Shown here in pieces: positions 42,813 to 54,800 of a stretch of DNA of 64,000 nt (position 1 is the stretch's first letter; the number at the start of each line of letters is the position of its first letter). The stretch is from Cladocopium goreaui (lineage: Eukaryota > Sar > Dinophyceae > Suessiales > Symbiodiniaceae), in contig CAMXCT020000446.1 in assembly GCA_947184155.2 (NCBI GenBank), positions 1,228,780-1,292,779 of the forward strand, given 5' to 3'. The translations under genes were made by a program, and so were the position numbers. The notes under the pieces were generated by a model that had not been told where the DNA came from, did no database searches, and saw only the letters and a program-made list of their open reading frames with translations.

Positions 42813-42904
42813 ATTGGATGCCAAAAAACACCAACCGGCCTTGGTGATGACCTCGACTGGCGTTTCCTTGCGAGGTGCCTCCAGTCGGCCAGGTCACCCT
42901 TTTT

Positions 42905-43015
42905 TTTCCCCAAAACTGGCCATGGTCAAAGTGCAATTGGACCACCAGCCTCGGGCAACAGCTTGATCTTTGGCCTTCGAAGTCAGATGCGTTGGACATC
43001 GCCGCAATGAATCTC
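42905..43015 (-). CDS. Candidate exon, minus strand, unknown product
   Basis: Reads VERFIAAMSNASDFEGQRSS and continues CCPRLVVQLHFDHGQFWG. The exon starts just downstream (minus sense) of the TIR element 43037-43146, placing that element in the preceding intron. Confidence 0.3.
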
Positions 43016-43036
43016 TCCACAAAACTCAATACATGA

Positions 43037-43146
43037 TATGGGTGTGTCTGAAAATAGTGTACCCCTAAACCCAATGGTTAATGATCATTATCCCTATTAA
43101 ATGGCTATAATTGGGAATATACCCTATTTTCAGACACACCCATATA
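43037..43146. repeat. TIR element with perfect GGGTGTGTCTGAAAATAG ends
   Basis: ATATGGGTGTGTCTGAAAAT at the left and ATTTTCAGACACACCCATAT at the right are perfect inverted copies (20 bp). The core is AT-rich. A divergent copy lies at 11851-11962. Single ends occur near 2668, 3935, 6800, 31428, 35785 and 37655. Confidence 0.85.
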
Positions 43147-44004
43147 CATGTGCAACCTGCTCCGCTGCCGATAACCTTAGGCCCTGCCTGTCAATCTACA
43201 GTCAATCTTAGATATCTACATGACATGTTGCCAACCTACAGCCATTTTCTCCGGCAGGGTCTGGGGCCTGCAACCTTTGCTATGATTCCTGGCCATATCC
43301 TCACATTAAATCACATGAAATTATGCTTGGTTCTTGCCATCATAAACTTAGCAATGCCCAATTGCAGCTAAAGGCCATTCTCGATGCCCTGTGGCCCAAC
43401 CCCACCTGATGCCAGGCTCAACACCTCCAGTGTCCAGGTCTTGCTTCAACTTGAACCCTTACCCTTCACTGTGAACCTTTTTTTGCAATGCAAAAAAAAA
43501 GAGGTGCGACAGCCGATCGTATCCGATCGTGGTTTAAACCATTTCCTACCGGTTTCTCTTGTCTCGTCCTGCTGCTCCCAACAAACAAATGCCCTACCAC
43601 AAGCATAGCTGGAACCTCTGGACTATCCAATATTCCCAACAATACTGTAGCATCATGTAGATAATATCTGCGCATTTTTTAATCCTCCAAAGCATCCAAA
43701 GCCCGATAAAAAAAAAAAAAACAAACATATATCTGCCATCTTCCCAGCCTCGAATGGTGCGACCCGGCATCTCACATCTCTCCTGCCATTTTTGGAGATC
43801 TGATAGTGGTGAGACGTGAGAGCCCCCACTGACCCTATGACCCTATGACCAGACATGCTCCGTCCTGTCGGGCAGGTGGCTCCAGCAGAATCTGCTTAGA
43901 ACCTGCAGAAAGATAACTCCATGGAGATCATCATCCCAGAGTTGGGCGGTTAAAAAACAGTTCTTTTGCTGAAAAAAAACTGAAAGAGATTGAAACAGTC
44001 TGAA

Positions 44005-44120
44005 AACACCAACCAGTTGCGTCTGACCATCTCCTTCCCACCTGGTACTCCATGCCTTACACGCAAGGCCTGGGGTGAGAGAGACGCCGCCAGGGCCAGC
44101 TGCCTCAGCCGTCAGCATGG
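44005..44120 (-). CDS. Candidate exon, minus strand, unknown product
   Basis: Reads PTMLTAEAAGPGGVSLTPGL and ACKAWSTRWEGDGQTQLV; GC-rich against the flanks. Low complexity, splice sites not fixed. Confidence 0.2.
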
Positions 44121-44681
44121 TTGGGGGATCATTCAATGGGGGAGTTTCCAGCTATGCATGATTACCAGAGGGTTTTGAACCAGCATCAGTATTGAAACTA
44201 CTACTTTCGCCTTTCAGGGCAAGTGTCCCTTGTGGGTGCGCTGACACAGTACTCCTTCACACAGGTGTCGTGCCTAAGCCATACTAAGCCCTTACTGTGT
44301 TGTCTGCACTTATTCTCAATGTTGCTGGTGGTTTGTCCATATTTGTTTGCTGGTGTCTGTTGATCTCTTTCGGTTGGCTACCATGAAGCCCCACCCCTTT
44401 TAAACAGCCAATGGGGTGGCAGATCCCACCCCTGAGGTTCAAACATTCCTTCGGGCCAATGAGGACAGAAGTCAGCCACCAACAAGCTCAACTCCTAGCA
44501 TTTCCAGCGCCGATCATTGCAGGTCTTATCATCTTGTGCCGGCATCATGACATGATCAGTTGATGCGAAAATCCATCAGTTCATGCAGAAAATGTCTCGG
44601 ATATCAATTGGTTCAACATATTTTCACAGGAAGTTCCATCTATATTTCCATCATTTTCACTTAAGTTCTACACTGTTCTAC

Positions 44682-45235
44682 AGGACCACCAGTTGGACCA
44701 CCAGAAATCCACCATCCAGGCATGGTCCATGCACCTCCGACTCCACCAATTGCGAGAGTCGGAGCAGGTACTCCAGGACCTCTGGTGGCGGGGCTTATGG
44801 GACCCAAAGGCACGTTGGAGAACGCTGTTTACATACTATATGGCTATGGATCAATACCTATGAATAGCATTTTTAATGGGATGAACATCCATTTTAACCC
44901 AGCTATTTTGATGTGAACTACAGGGGTACAAGGTTTTGACACACTGCCATATATCTATATACTTTTAGCACAAATCTGAACATCTAGAAAGGCTTGACAA
45001 AGGAACCTGCATGATGGAATTGATATCCCCGTCTGGTGAGTCTTCAGCATATAGCCAATGGTTCAATGGTTCAACGATACATTTCTTTTGTTCAGGGGAA
45101 AAGTTCCAGGTGCTTCAGAATTGGATCATCCTGACAGCCTCATCATCGAAAGGCAGTTGCATCCCCAGCCAACTTTCCAACTGCGCTCGCTGTGCTTGGC
45201 CTTGGAGGCTCCAATGAGGAATGGCTTGCTTCATT
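44682..45235 (+). CDS. Two exon-like segments, plus strand (Pro/Gly-rich)
   Basis: 44682-44835 follows acceptor GTTCTACAG and reads PPVGPPEIHHPGMVHAPPTP and then IARVGAGTPGPLVAGLMGPK. 45096-45235 follows TTTTGTTCAG and reads GKVPGASELDHPDSLIIERQ and onward. A family-2 TIR element (44838-44953) starts at the end of the first exon. Probably one gene; function unknown. Confidence 0.35.
44838..44953. repeat. TIR element family 2, copy
   Basis: ATATGGCTATGGATCAATAC and GTTTTGACACACTGCCATAT termini. It begins within 5 bp of the coding reading of the upstream exon, the spacing expected if the element supplied the intron. Confidence 0.8.
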
Positions 45236-45239
45236 TCCA

Positions 45240-46090
45240 GCTTCATTAGAGCTAAGTTCTGCTGGTAAAATCGTGCAACATCATGCCGAATCCCTTTTCA
45301 TTATGTCATTATGGACCATTATGGGCTGTTCCATCCCATTCTGCGAATCTTCGGCTGTCGTCCGTTCCATGGCCATCCATGGCCATCCATGGCCCACCCA
45401 AGTCCCAAACTTCTCATCGCACTGAGCTGTTGGATGGGATCCATGCGAGCTCATGACGGCGCCGCAAGGCGCCGTGGGGCGGGCAACCTACAGATCCTAC
45501 AGATCTTGAAACCACAGGAGGTTGTGCAGGGATGAATAGCACGGGCAAGTTGGCTATTGTGGAGTAGACTCACCCAAACATTTGGAATAGCTTGGCCCTT
45601 TGCAGTTCATAGATTTCTGAAAGGCCTGACTTTCTGCGGAGAAATCTGGAAAGCTGATACATCATGATACATCTGCGGAAGCAGCTATGCCATGACCTTC
45701 ACAATGAATGTCTATGTCTCGGCTGACAAAAGCTGGCAGTTCAGGTCATGCAGGGATTTGTGAAGCATTGTGAAGCATCAATCCAAACAGGTTGGGAACT
45801 TGCAGCACCCATTCGTTTCCCTCAAACATCCTCAGACATCCTCAGACCTTGTTTGGAACGGACAGTGTCGATGAATTCATCCACCAAGTATCTCATTATC
45901 ACATGTCCCCAGTCGGGTGTGAAATGAAATTTGTGACTTCAACAAATGTTATAACATGTTATAACTGTGTAGTCCCTGAAGTCTCTCCCTTGGCCACGCA
46001 CAGTACACCTTTTTTTTCGGGCCAACCCTCGCGGTGTCTCACCCTCAGCACACAACACGCAACACGGAGATGGCTGACGGTTTTTGGCGC
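45240..46090. other. Stretch with no supported gene
   Basis: Lies between the plus-strand exons and the 3' end of oxidoreductase copy A. It contains a short triplicated CCATGGCCAT motif near 45368-45392 and a GC-rich patch at 45450-45500. No exon with both splice sites seen. Confidence 0.35.
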
Positions 46091-46093
46091 TTC

Positions 46094-49000
46094 TCAGTAG
46101 CCCCATCGAGGACCGCCACCAAAGAGATGCACCGGGGTGTGATGGACGAAGTACCAAATGCAGCGACCAATGAAGCCTGGAGGCTTGTGGCTCATTCACA
46201 TGATGATCTTTCAAAAAGAAAAAATGTAGGCCTGAATTGGTTGAAAACACTAGAAAACAACATAATTCTGAACAAGAAAAAACAATAAAGCCAATATAAA
46301 GTCAAAACCCAGCAGCCATAGGCGCACTCATCAGTCTTGGAAGCTTCGATGAACTCCTTCTGGACTGCGCAGACCTGACCCCACACACACATCAGGCCGG
46401 AGTTCTTCTGCCAATTGGCACCGGCTACGAAGCAAGCATCATCAGGACCAAGGGATGTGGCGAACATGCCTGCACCCCATGGCCAGTGCATGTCCCAGAC
46501 ATGCAGTGGTTCTCCGCAGCAGTCGACTGTCTTGTTCTGGAAGAGCAGCCTGTCTGTCTTTTCGATGTTGCTGCATGCAACAATGCACATCTCCTCACCT
46601 GGGTAAGAGATCTTGGGGATGGGAGGAATTGGCCAGTCATCTGGCTTCTTGCCAGGCTCGTCGACGCAAGAGTAGTTGCAATCACCAACAGCGTAGATAC
46701 GGGGATAGCCCTTGTCGTCGCCTCCCCAGAGCTTTCCATCCCGAGTCTTCACCGAGAGGTTTTGGTTCTTGGCCAAGCACCAAGATCGCTGATGTGTTGA
46801 TACTCACGCTGTGTTTGCTGCATTCAATGCATATCTTTGTCTCTCCCTCTCTCTCACACCCAAAAGTTGAGAACTTGTGTGAATCACATTGTCTGTTAAT
46901 TCTCAGCTCCTGGAAAGACTCTACAAGAAAGATCAGTCATGATTACAAACTGAAAAGAATTCTGAGCACACGACCATCAAAATCCAGCCACCGCCACCCG
47001 GTCCCTTCTCACTCAAGGTCTCCTTGGGCATGAAATAGTTCGATGCCTTCACACCAATGCACACGTACTCCTTGTCAGGACCGTTGGGCATTTCAATGCT
47101 CTTCCAGAAGTCTGGATTCTTGGCATCGTACTTGGTGTTGTAGAACTGCTTGATGCCAACCTTGCTCATGTACTTCTCCTGACAAGATTTGCGCTCCAAT
47201 CTATGAAGTCTTGAATGCATGGAAGGAACGTGCGCATGCTGGCAAATTGTGCGTTTCATTAAACCCTAGCCCGTTTGCTTCTGGGCCCTTCGAGTCTGAC
47301 AAATTGTGAAACTCCTCCAGCAATATCATGTCTCGACAAGTCAAGCCGAGTGTCGCAGTACTTGGCAGCGTTGGCTGGCAAAGGACCAAGTGGCTGAGGC
47401 AAGAAATCGATGACGGTCAGCTTCACTCGGGGGAAGAAGTGCTGAATCTCCGTGGCCCATTCGACACCAATAAAGCCAGCACCCACCACCAACACGGTGG
47501 CCGACCTGTCGTGCAAGCTCTTCAGGAAGTTGAACCTTATTCACAGCGGGGTCCAAACAGCTGGTTCATCTCAATCTTAGTCATGCAGCCACAAATCCAC
47601 CAGTGAGTAGCGATACTGGTGACTCGGTGACTGGTGTTCGGGTGTCCCAATCAAGCATGCGTATCACATTGTATACCCTCTGGTTATTTAACATAGCCAT
47701 GGAAAATGGCCAATTGATAGATGGTTTACCTATTAATAGCATGGTGGATCTTTCCATGGCTATGTTAGTCATAACCAGAGGGTAACCGTATGTCCACCTC
47801 ATGTCTGGCCATCGCTTTTAAGGGGGCTGAAACGGCTTTCGCCATCGCCATCCGCAGGCTCCAACAGTCACTGCTTCGCCCAGCAGCTCCTCCAAGACGT
47901 GTCGGCGACGTCCCTCCAGGTAACGCTCGTCCAGGTGGGGCCAGGAGCCTCGCAAAAAATCCACGCAGAATAATTACTGAGCTTTCTTGGATTGATTAAT
48001 TGGTGCATGTAATATGTATATTGATGATATGATGATATGATGGCATGATGATATGATGATGTATGAAATGTGTGACATGATATCATGAAGCATGTGTGTG
48101 TGTGTTTTAATAAGTTCTCACATGTGAGCAGTGAAGCATGATCTCAGTCTCCATTCTGAAAAGATCTGAGACATTCCCAACCGATCTGCTCATCCCCACG
48201 GCTAGATGGACCATTCCAGGCCCCCTCAAAAGCAGCACCTTCTGGTCGTGCGTCTTCATGGATTGTTGGGAACCAGAGCGACTCACCCCACCTTGGTTTT
48301 CATCATCAAAACCTGCCAGCGATTTGGCCGCTGAATCGGCATTCTTCGAGCGCAGCCGGGCGGCTTGTGGAAGGGGCCAAAGTTACAGCCAGCTGCAATG
48401 ATGCAGTAGTCGAAATCGATGGTTTCCTGCAGCAATACTACTGTAAATACTGGTATCTCTGCAGCTGGAGCCCAGATCGACTTGCATCCTGGACAATGTG
48501 CGCTGGACATCCAAAAATATAGACAATATAGACAATATAGAGATTTGGAGAGTATGTATATATATATATAATTATATATAATTGACTTTAGGTGCTGGGT
48601 CAAGTAAGCTTGGGGGCCCTGATCATTATCCTGATCCTTTCAAACCATCACCACTCTCACCCCCTCTGCATGGCTGTTCACCCCGTCCCGTTCGGAGGTG
48701 AAGATGGGCTTGTAGGTGGCTGTCTTCTGCTCACCGTTCAACTCCTTGACTTCTCCCCAGATGTACTTGCAGGCCATACGCGTCTGGCCAGGCAGTTTGC
48801 ACATGTTTGCACCGAAGATGGTGCAAGGATGTGGGAACACAAGAAAACTGTTTTTGGCTTTTATGGTTGCCTTGAACGGTTGCAAAATGCTACTGTAGGC
48901 TGACAAAACCCAAGGTTGATGCTCACATGAATTCTAAAGATTTCTAAAGTCTGGTTTTCTGAAGACAACAAGTCCCCGTAAGAAGAACGGCTATGATTCA

Positions 49001-49496
49001 TGGTTCAACTATGTTCAACTGGGTCTTTCGATCATGGAGGTCAAGCCTCACCCCAGAACCAGCGCCTCAATCACCGGCTGCAGGGTGAAGGTCAAGGCAT
49101 CCAAGTGCTTGGGCTTGACGTAAGCGCGCAAGACTCCAGGAGTGTACTCGAAATATTCCTGGAGCAACAGGCGGAAATTGGTGGAATGATGTGGAATGTG
49201 AGTTGGGCTGCCCTAGACTTGGATGTAACGATTCGGTTGATGGGACGGGCAGCACTCAAAAATTGCCTTTTCACGTTGGCAGAGGTGAGGCCCCCCAGTG
49301 ATTCACCTCAGAAATGTCCATTCAACGGGGAAGCCGCAGGTATAAAATGTTGAATTATGGGATCGTGGGGCGTTCACACCGACTTCTCCCAGGCCATGTC
49401 TCCTTGGCATCGATGATGGTCACCAGGTAGTGGCTCCCCAAGTCGCGCCCCGCGGCCAGCCCTGAGAAGCTGCCGCCGATGATCAACACGCGGCGC
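46094..49496 (-). CDS. FAD/NAD(P)-dependent oxidoreductase (NDH-2/AIF-like), tandem copy A
   Basis: Ten exons reconstructed by hand: 49496-49403, 49158-49066, 48783-48670, 48426-48365, 48291-48239, 47948-47885, 47535-47355, 47178-46963, 46767-46317 and 46176-46094 (stop TGA). They sum to 470 codons with every junction in frame. The start-codon exon upstream was not found. Exon 1 has the FAD-binding glycine motif RRVLIIGGSFSGLAAG, then AKEYFEYTPGVLRAYV. Later come DFDYCIIAAGCNFG, the NAD(P)-binding VLVVGAGFIGVEWATE, YVCIGVKASNYFM and RIYAVGDCNYS, the order seen in pyridine-nucleotide-disulphide oxidoreductases. It likely moves electrons from NAD(P)H to quinone or another acceptor; AIF-like is the alternative. 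Donors are mostly GC or GA. C-terminus HLFGGGPRWGY. Confidence 0.8.
47674..47784. repeat. TIR element family 1, copy e, inside an intron of copy A
   Basis: TACCCTCTGGTTATTTAACA / TAACCAGAGGGTA termini with ATAGCCATGG/CCATGGCTAT arms. It lies within the intron 47536-47884 of oxidoreductase copy A. The same intron in copy B (52921-53259) lacks it, so it arrived after (or was lost since) the duplication. Confidence 0.85.
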
Positions 49497-50247
49497 CTGA
49501 GACTCACACAGTTTGGGGACCGGTTTTCCTGCCGACATGTGGAGAGTGGGAATGGTCACCCAACATTAAATGACTATATTAGTCATTTGTCAATAGATAT
49601 CTTATGATATATATATATATATATATATCATTATATATCATTATTTATATTTGCACTGAATGACAAATGACCATTAAATGAAGCCAGAAATCCATGGGAC
49701 AAAGTGACTGAGCATCCAGGCTGGGAGGGAGGCATCACACCACACGTGAAGTCGCTGCCCTGGTTGGTATCCGCAAACGCCGCCCCGCAGCAGCGAACAA
49801 AAAATACGAAACTTTTGAACCAGGGCCGCAGCGTCCAGGGTACCCTCTGGGAAAAACAAATTTGTTACAGTTTAACTACTTTGCTATCCAGAATCACCAT
49901 GTTTTTGGGGGTGTTAATTTAGGTGAATAATCTATATATGGACCATTTTCCGCTTCAAAAAATGGCAGTGCAACTTTTTTTTCAAAAGCGATATTGGTTC
50001 AAAACTTCAGCCACTTGCTGCTGTTGCTTCCACCTTTTGGTGAGGCAATTGGAAGCAGAACTGTCTTTTGATGTGTGTGGACTTCTTCATCTCTGCGAAT
50101 GTGTCTGCTATCTGCTACAGTCGAGGTAAGGTATGCAAATAGAAAAATCATAGAATATCCAACAGAAATTCCAACAGAAATTCCAACATGTTCAAACAAT
50201 GGTCTTTTCTCATCGTTGTACCTTTCTCCCTGGATTTCAGTCGTGAC
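49497..50247. other. Region expected to hold the first exon of copy A; nothing recognised
   Basis: The upstream intron and start exon of copy A should fall here. I find (TA)n at 49608-49628 but no convincing start exon. The reading at 49859-49680 (minus) is open but not homologous to anything upstream of copies B or C. Confidence 0.3.
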
Positions 50248-51818
50248 TCAGTAGCCCCAACGAGGACCACCACCAAAAAGGTGCACAGGCGTGTGGTGAA
50301 CGAAGTACCAAATGCAGCGGCCGATGAAGCCTCGGAGGCACCGGAGGGAGCTTCAACAGAGGCTTCAAGGAGGCGAGCCGCGTGGTGGTGTCTTAGACTG
50401 AAAATGGCTGTGTCTCAAAAGTACGGTATACCATATCCCAATATATTCCAATGGTAAGTTTTAATTCAATCCATTGGAATTCGGGCACTCAATGCAGATG
50501 CAACAAGAGAGGCTGTTGATTTTTTCCGAATTTTGCTAGAATATGCTAGGATTTTGTGCTGTTGATCATTGGTGTACAGTAAGAGTATGTACCATGTTCA
50601 TCCATTTTCGTAACAAATCATCACGATTTTGGGGAACCACCACCCTAATTAATCAACATTAATCAACCAGGGTTATTATTCTGGGTAAATTAGAATATTT
50701 CACTAACCTGAATTAAGGCCATTTTGGGATGATTTCCCTTACTAACCATGATTCCAGTGAGGTCGTAGTGAGGTCGTTATAATTTACCCAGATTATCCCA
50801 GATTATTGATCCGAGATTGACATCATATGTTCAATCCCAGCAGCCATAGGCGCACTCATCAGTCTTGGAAGCTTCGATGAACTCCTTCTGCACTGCGCAG
50901 ACCTGACCCCACACGCACATCAGGCCGGAGTTCTTCTGCCAGTTGGCACCGGCTACGAAGCAAGCATCATCAGGACCAAGGGATGTGGCGAACATGCCTG
51001 CACCCCATGGCCAGTGCATGTCCCAGACATGCAGTGGTTCTCCGCAGCAGTCGACTGTCTTGTTCTGGAAGAGCAGCCTGTCTGTCTTTTCGATGTTGCT
51101 GCATGCAACAATGCACATCTCCTCACCTGGGTAAGAGATCTTGGGGATGGGAGGAATTGGCCAGTCATCTGGCTTCTTGCCAGGCTCGTCGACGCAAGAG
51201 TAGTTGCAATCACCAACAGCGTAGATACGGGGATAGCCCTTGTCGTCGCCTCCCCAGAGCTTTCCATCCCGAGTCTTCACCGAGAGGTTTTGGTTCTTGG
51301 CCAAGCACCAAGGTTGCTGATGTGTTGATACTCACGCATACTCACGCTGTGTTTGCTGCATTCAATGCATATCTTTGTCTCTGCCTCTCTCTCACACCCA
51401 AAAGTTGAGAACTTGTGTGAATCACATTGTCTGTTCAATTCTCAGCTCCTGGAAAGACTCTACAAGAAAGATCAGTCATGATTACAAACTTGAGGCCAGG
51501 GGGGAGGTACGAAAGCTAGCAGGGCTGGGGTAGGGTGGTAATCGTAAAGGGGGATTAGCAAGGTGAAGTCGGAATGCGGTAACGGGCTGTTGTAGGGTTG
51601 CAAAATCTATTGAGTCCAGCAAGCGAAAACCCCCCAATGCAGTAATCGTCTCTCGCCAAGTGTTGTAAGCAAAAGAAACGCAATATCAAAAAAAAAACGC
51701 CCCCCAAATGGAAGCCCGAATCTGCATAAAGATGTTCGAGACAAAGCAACATATGTATGATGATGATAGGGATGATGATGAGGATGATGCTGTTCTTGAT
51801 GATGATGATGATGATGAT

Positions 51819-51853
<35 letters not shown>

Positions 51854-54800
51854 TGATGACGATGATGATGAGGATGATGAGGATGAGGATGAGGATGATG
51901 AGGATGATGAGGATGATGAGGATGATGAGGATGATGAGGATGATGAGGATGATGATGATGATGATGAGGATGATGAGGATGATGATGAGAATGATGATGA
52001 GGATGATGAGGATGATGAGGATGATGAGGATGATGAGGATGATGAGGATGATGAGGATGATGAGGATGATGAGGATGATGAGGATGATGAGGATGAGGAT
52101 GATGAGGATGATGAGGATGAGGATGAGGATGAGGATGAGGATGAGGAGGGCGAGGATGAAGATGAAATTGAGGATGATGACCCTCTACCAGCCGGAAATC
52201 TCCTCTCGGGGGGGCTCGGCAGGGCAGCAGGGGGGACCAGGGGGGGATCGTGGGCCTGCCAGGGGGGGGTCTAACTGGAAAGTTTCAAGGTTTCCAATAG
52301 TCCTGCTCCCTGCCTATTCCTTGCTAAAGCAAGAGCAACTTCAGCTAGCACAGCTAGCTTTCGTGACTGAAAAGAATTCTGAGCACACGACCATCAAAAT
52401 CCAGCCACCGCCACCAGGTCCCTTCTCACTCAAGGTCTCCTTGGGCATGAAATAGTTCGATGCCTTCACACCAATGCACACGTACTCCTTGTCAGGACCG
52501 TTGGGCATTTCAATGCTCTTCCAGAAGTCTGGATTCTTGGCATCGTACTTGGTGTTGTAGAACTGCTTGATGCCAACCTTGTTCATGTACTTCTCCTGAC
52601 AAGATTTGTGCTCCGTGCTGCAAAGTCATCAACTGTAGCTGCAGTATATATTTAATCCTAACAAGATCTAGTCATCTAATAAGCAAAGTCCGGTTGAGAT
52701 ACCTTTTCGCATTTTTCGGCATCAGTTGAGCCAAGTTTCACAGTACTTGGCAGCGTTGGCTGGCAAAGGACCAAGTGGCTGAGGCAAGAAATCGATGACG
52801 GTCAGCTTCACTCGGGGGAAGAAGTGCTGAATCTCCGTGGCCCATTCGACACCAATGAAGCCAGCACCCACCACCAACACAGTGGCCGACCTGTCGTGCA
52901 AGCTCTTCAGGAAGTTGAACCTGAGCAAGCCCCGATTGATTAGGGGGTTGCCCCCCTCCAAATAGTGATAATCTGCTACTAAAGTGGCACCCTGCCAAGT
53001 AGACAGCCCAAAGGGGCTATGAATTCGGGGTTGACGTTATCAAGATTGGTGGATGTTTGTTTTTACCTACTCCTAAATGACACGTGTGTGTACATCCTAT
53101 ACATATTACATATTATTACACATACTATGATTAACTGTATCTATATGATCATTTAATATCATTTACATTTATATATAGTGTATGATTTTGTAATAGTTTA
53201 TATTCTAGACTACGTCCATCCAATCCATTTCCGGGCACATTTCGAAGTGTTAGCCCAGCAGCTCTTCCAAGACGTGTCGCCGACGTCCCTCCAGGTAACG
53301 CTCGTCCAGGTGAGGCCAGGAGCCTCGTTGAAGTTTTAGGTCATTTAATGAGACCAGGGATTTATCAGTATCATTCAGTATCCGTTATCGATCTTTAGAG
53401 GGTACATTATGTACATCGCAGACAATTCATCTGCTGTTCCAACACGCATTCGTTGGCGCGCCATTATGACAATAAAGACAATGAAAGGAAGGGACCAAAA
53501 GCACTAAATAGCTGCAGAACGATTGGATTTCCAGAGTCTTGACACAGATCATTCACATAACCAACGTTATCGTTTTTTTCCCTCTTATTGTTTTTTCGAG
53601 TGAAAGCTGAAAATTAAAATGGCTCATGGGGGATCATGGAAGACTAAACGAATAGGCGCGGGGGTTTTACGAATGCACGTTGTGCATCTTCTGGCGTTCC
53701 AACATGGGGGTTGAACTGGTTTTGGCATCTTTTGGCACGTTGGGATGTTCCCCAAAACCTGCCATCCACCTGCCATCCATCTGCCATCCACCTGCCTTCG
53801 GGCCGTGCGTCCTCGTGGATGGTGGGGAACCAAAGGGATTCGCCCCACCTGAGAAAATCTCAGCGGAATTTCCAGTGACTTTTCCCACAGAGTTTCCCCA
53901 CCAAAATTGCCACAACTTGGGGATATTTGGGGTATCCTGGGGTATCCGGGGTATCCCCTCACTTTGAAACAAAGCCTACCGGGTCCCAGGGTATGGGTCA
54001 GAAATGGTCAGAATTCGGATACCCCAAAACCATCCAAAACCTGGAATGGTACCAACAACGAGCAAAATCTGTGCTTTGCAGTCTGCTGTATGCCCAGCTG
54101 GGCTCCCCCCAGGTGGCCCAACTTGTGGAAAGGTCCGAAGTTGCATCCCGCAGCAATGATGCAGTAGTCAAAATCAATGGTCTCCTGATGGCCAACATGC
54201 AGCTGCCGGGAGGATGGTGAAAAAAACGATCAAAAACTACTATATAAGTATGGTATAGTATGGTTGCAGTCACGTGTCTCAATGTACTCGGATTACTTCA
54301 CAGGGAGATAATCACTTGTCTTTGAAGCTTCAACGGTTTGTGCTTGCATTCCCAGCCGGTCCCGCTCGGACGTGAAAATAGGCCTCAGAGCGGATCGACT
54401 GAAACCATCTGAAAGCCAGTAGTAGTCTCCCCCCGATGATGTTGAGAAGTAGCAGGGCTTTTGAAGTCAATCTCATGTTCCCATCCACCCAGGACGTCTG
54501 GAAATATTGGAAACAAACATCATGGTCCCCAAAAAGATAAAAAGGTGAACTATCTTTTTGGGGATGACCATGATGTTTGATTTTTTGGTAACTTCCCATG
54601 TCTATTTCAATGGGGAATTACTGTTCTATCTTTTTGGGAATAACATGGGATAACTACAACTATCTACAACTTGTAGCAAAGGGATGCTGAGACAAGGGCT
54701 TGTAGGTGGCTGTCTTCTGCTCACCGTTCAACTCCTTGACTTCTCCCCAAATGTACTTGCAGGCCATGCGCGTCTGGCGGAGCTGGGAGAAAGCGGGCTT

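Noticed and set aside
46455-47033. 192-codon plus-strand ORF and its near copy at 50983-51408
   Set aside because: Antisense to the long oxidoreductase exons of copies A and B; conserved only because the real exons are nearly identical.
51708-52455. Long poly-Asp/Glu and Met/Arg ORFs
   Set aside because: Pure GATGAG/GATGAC microsatellite readings inside an intron of copy B.
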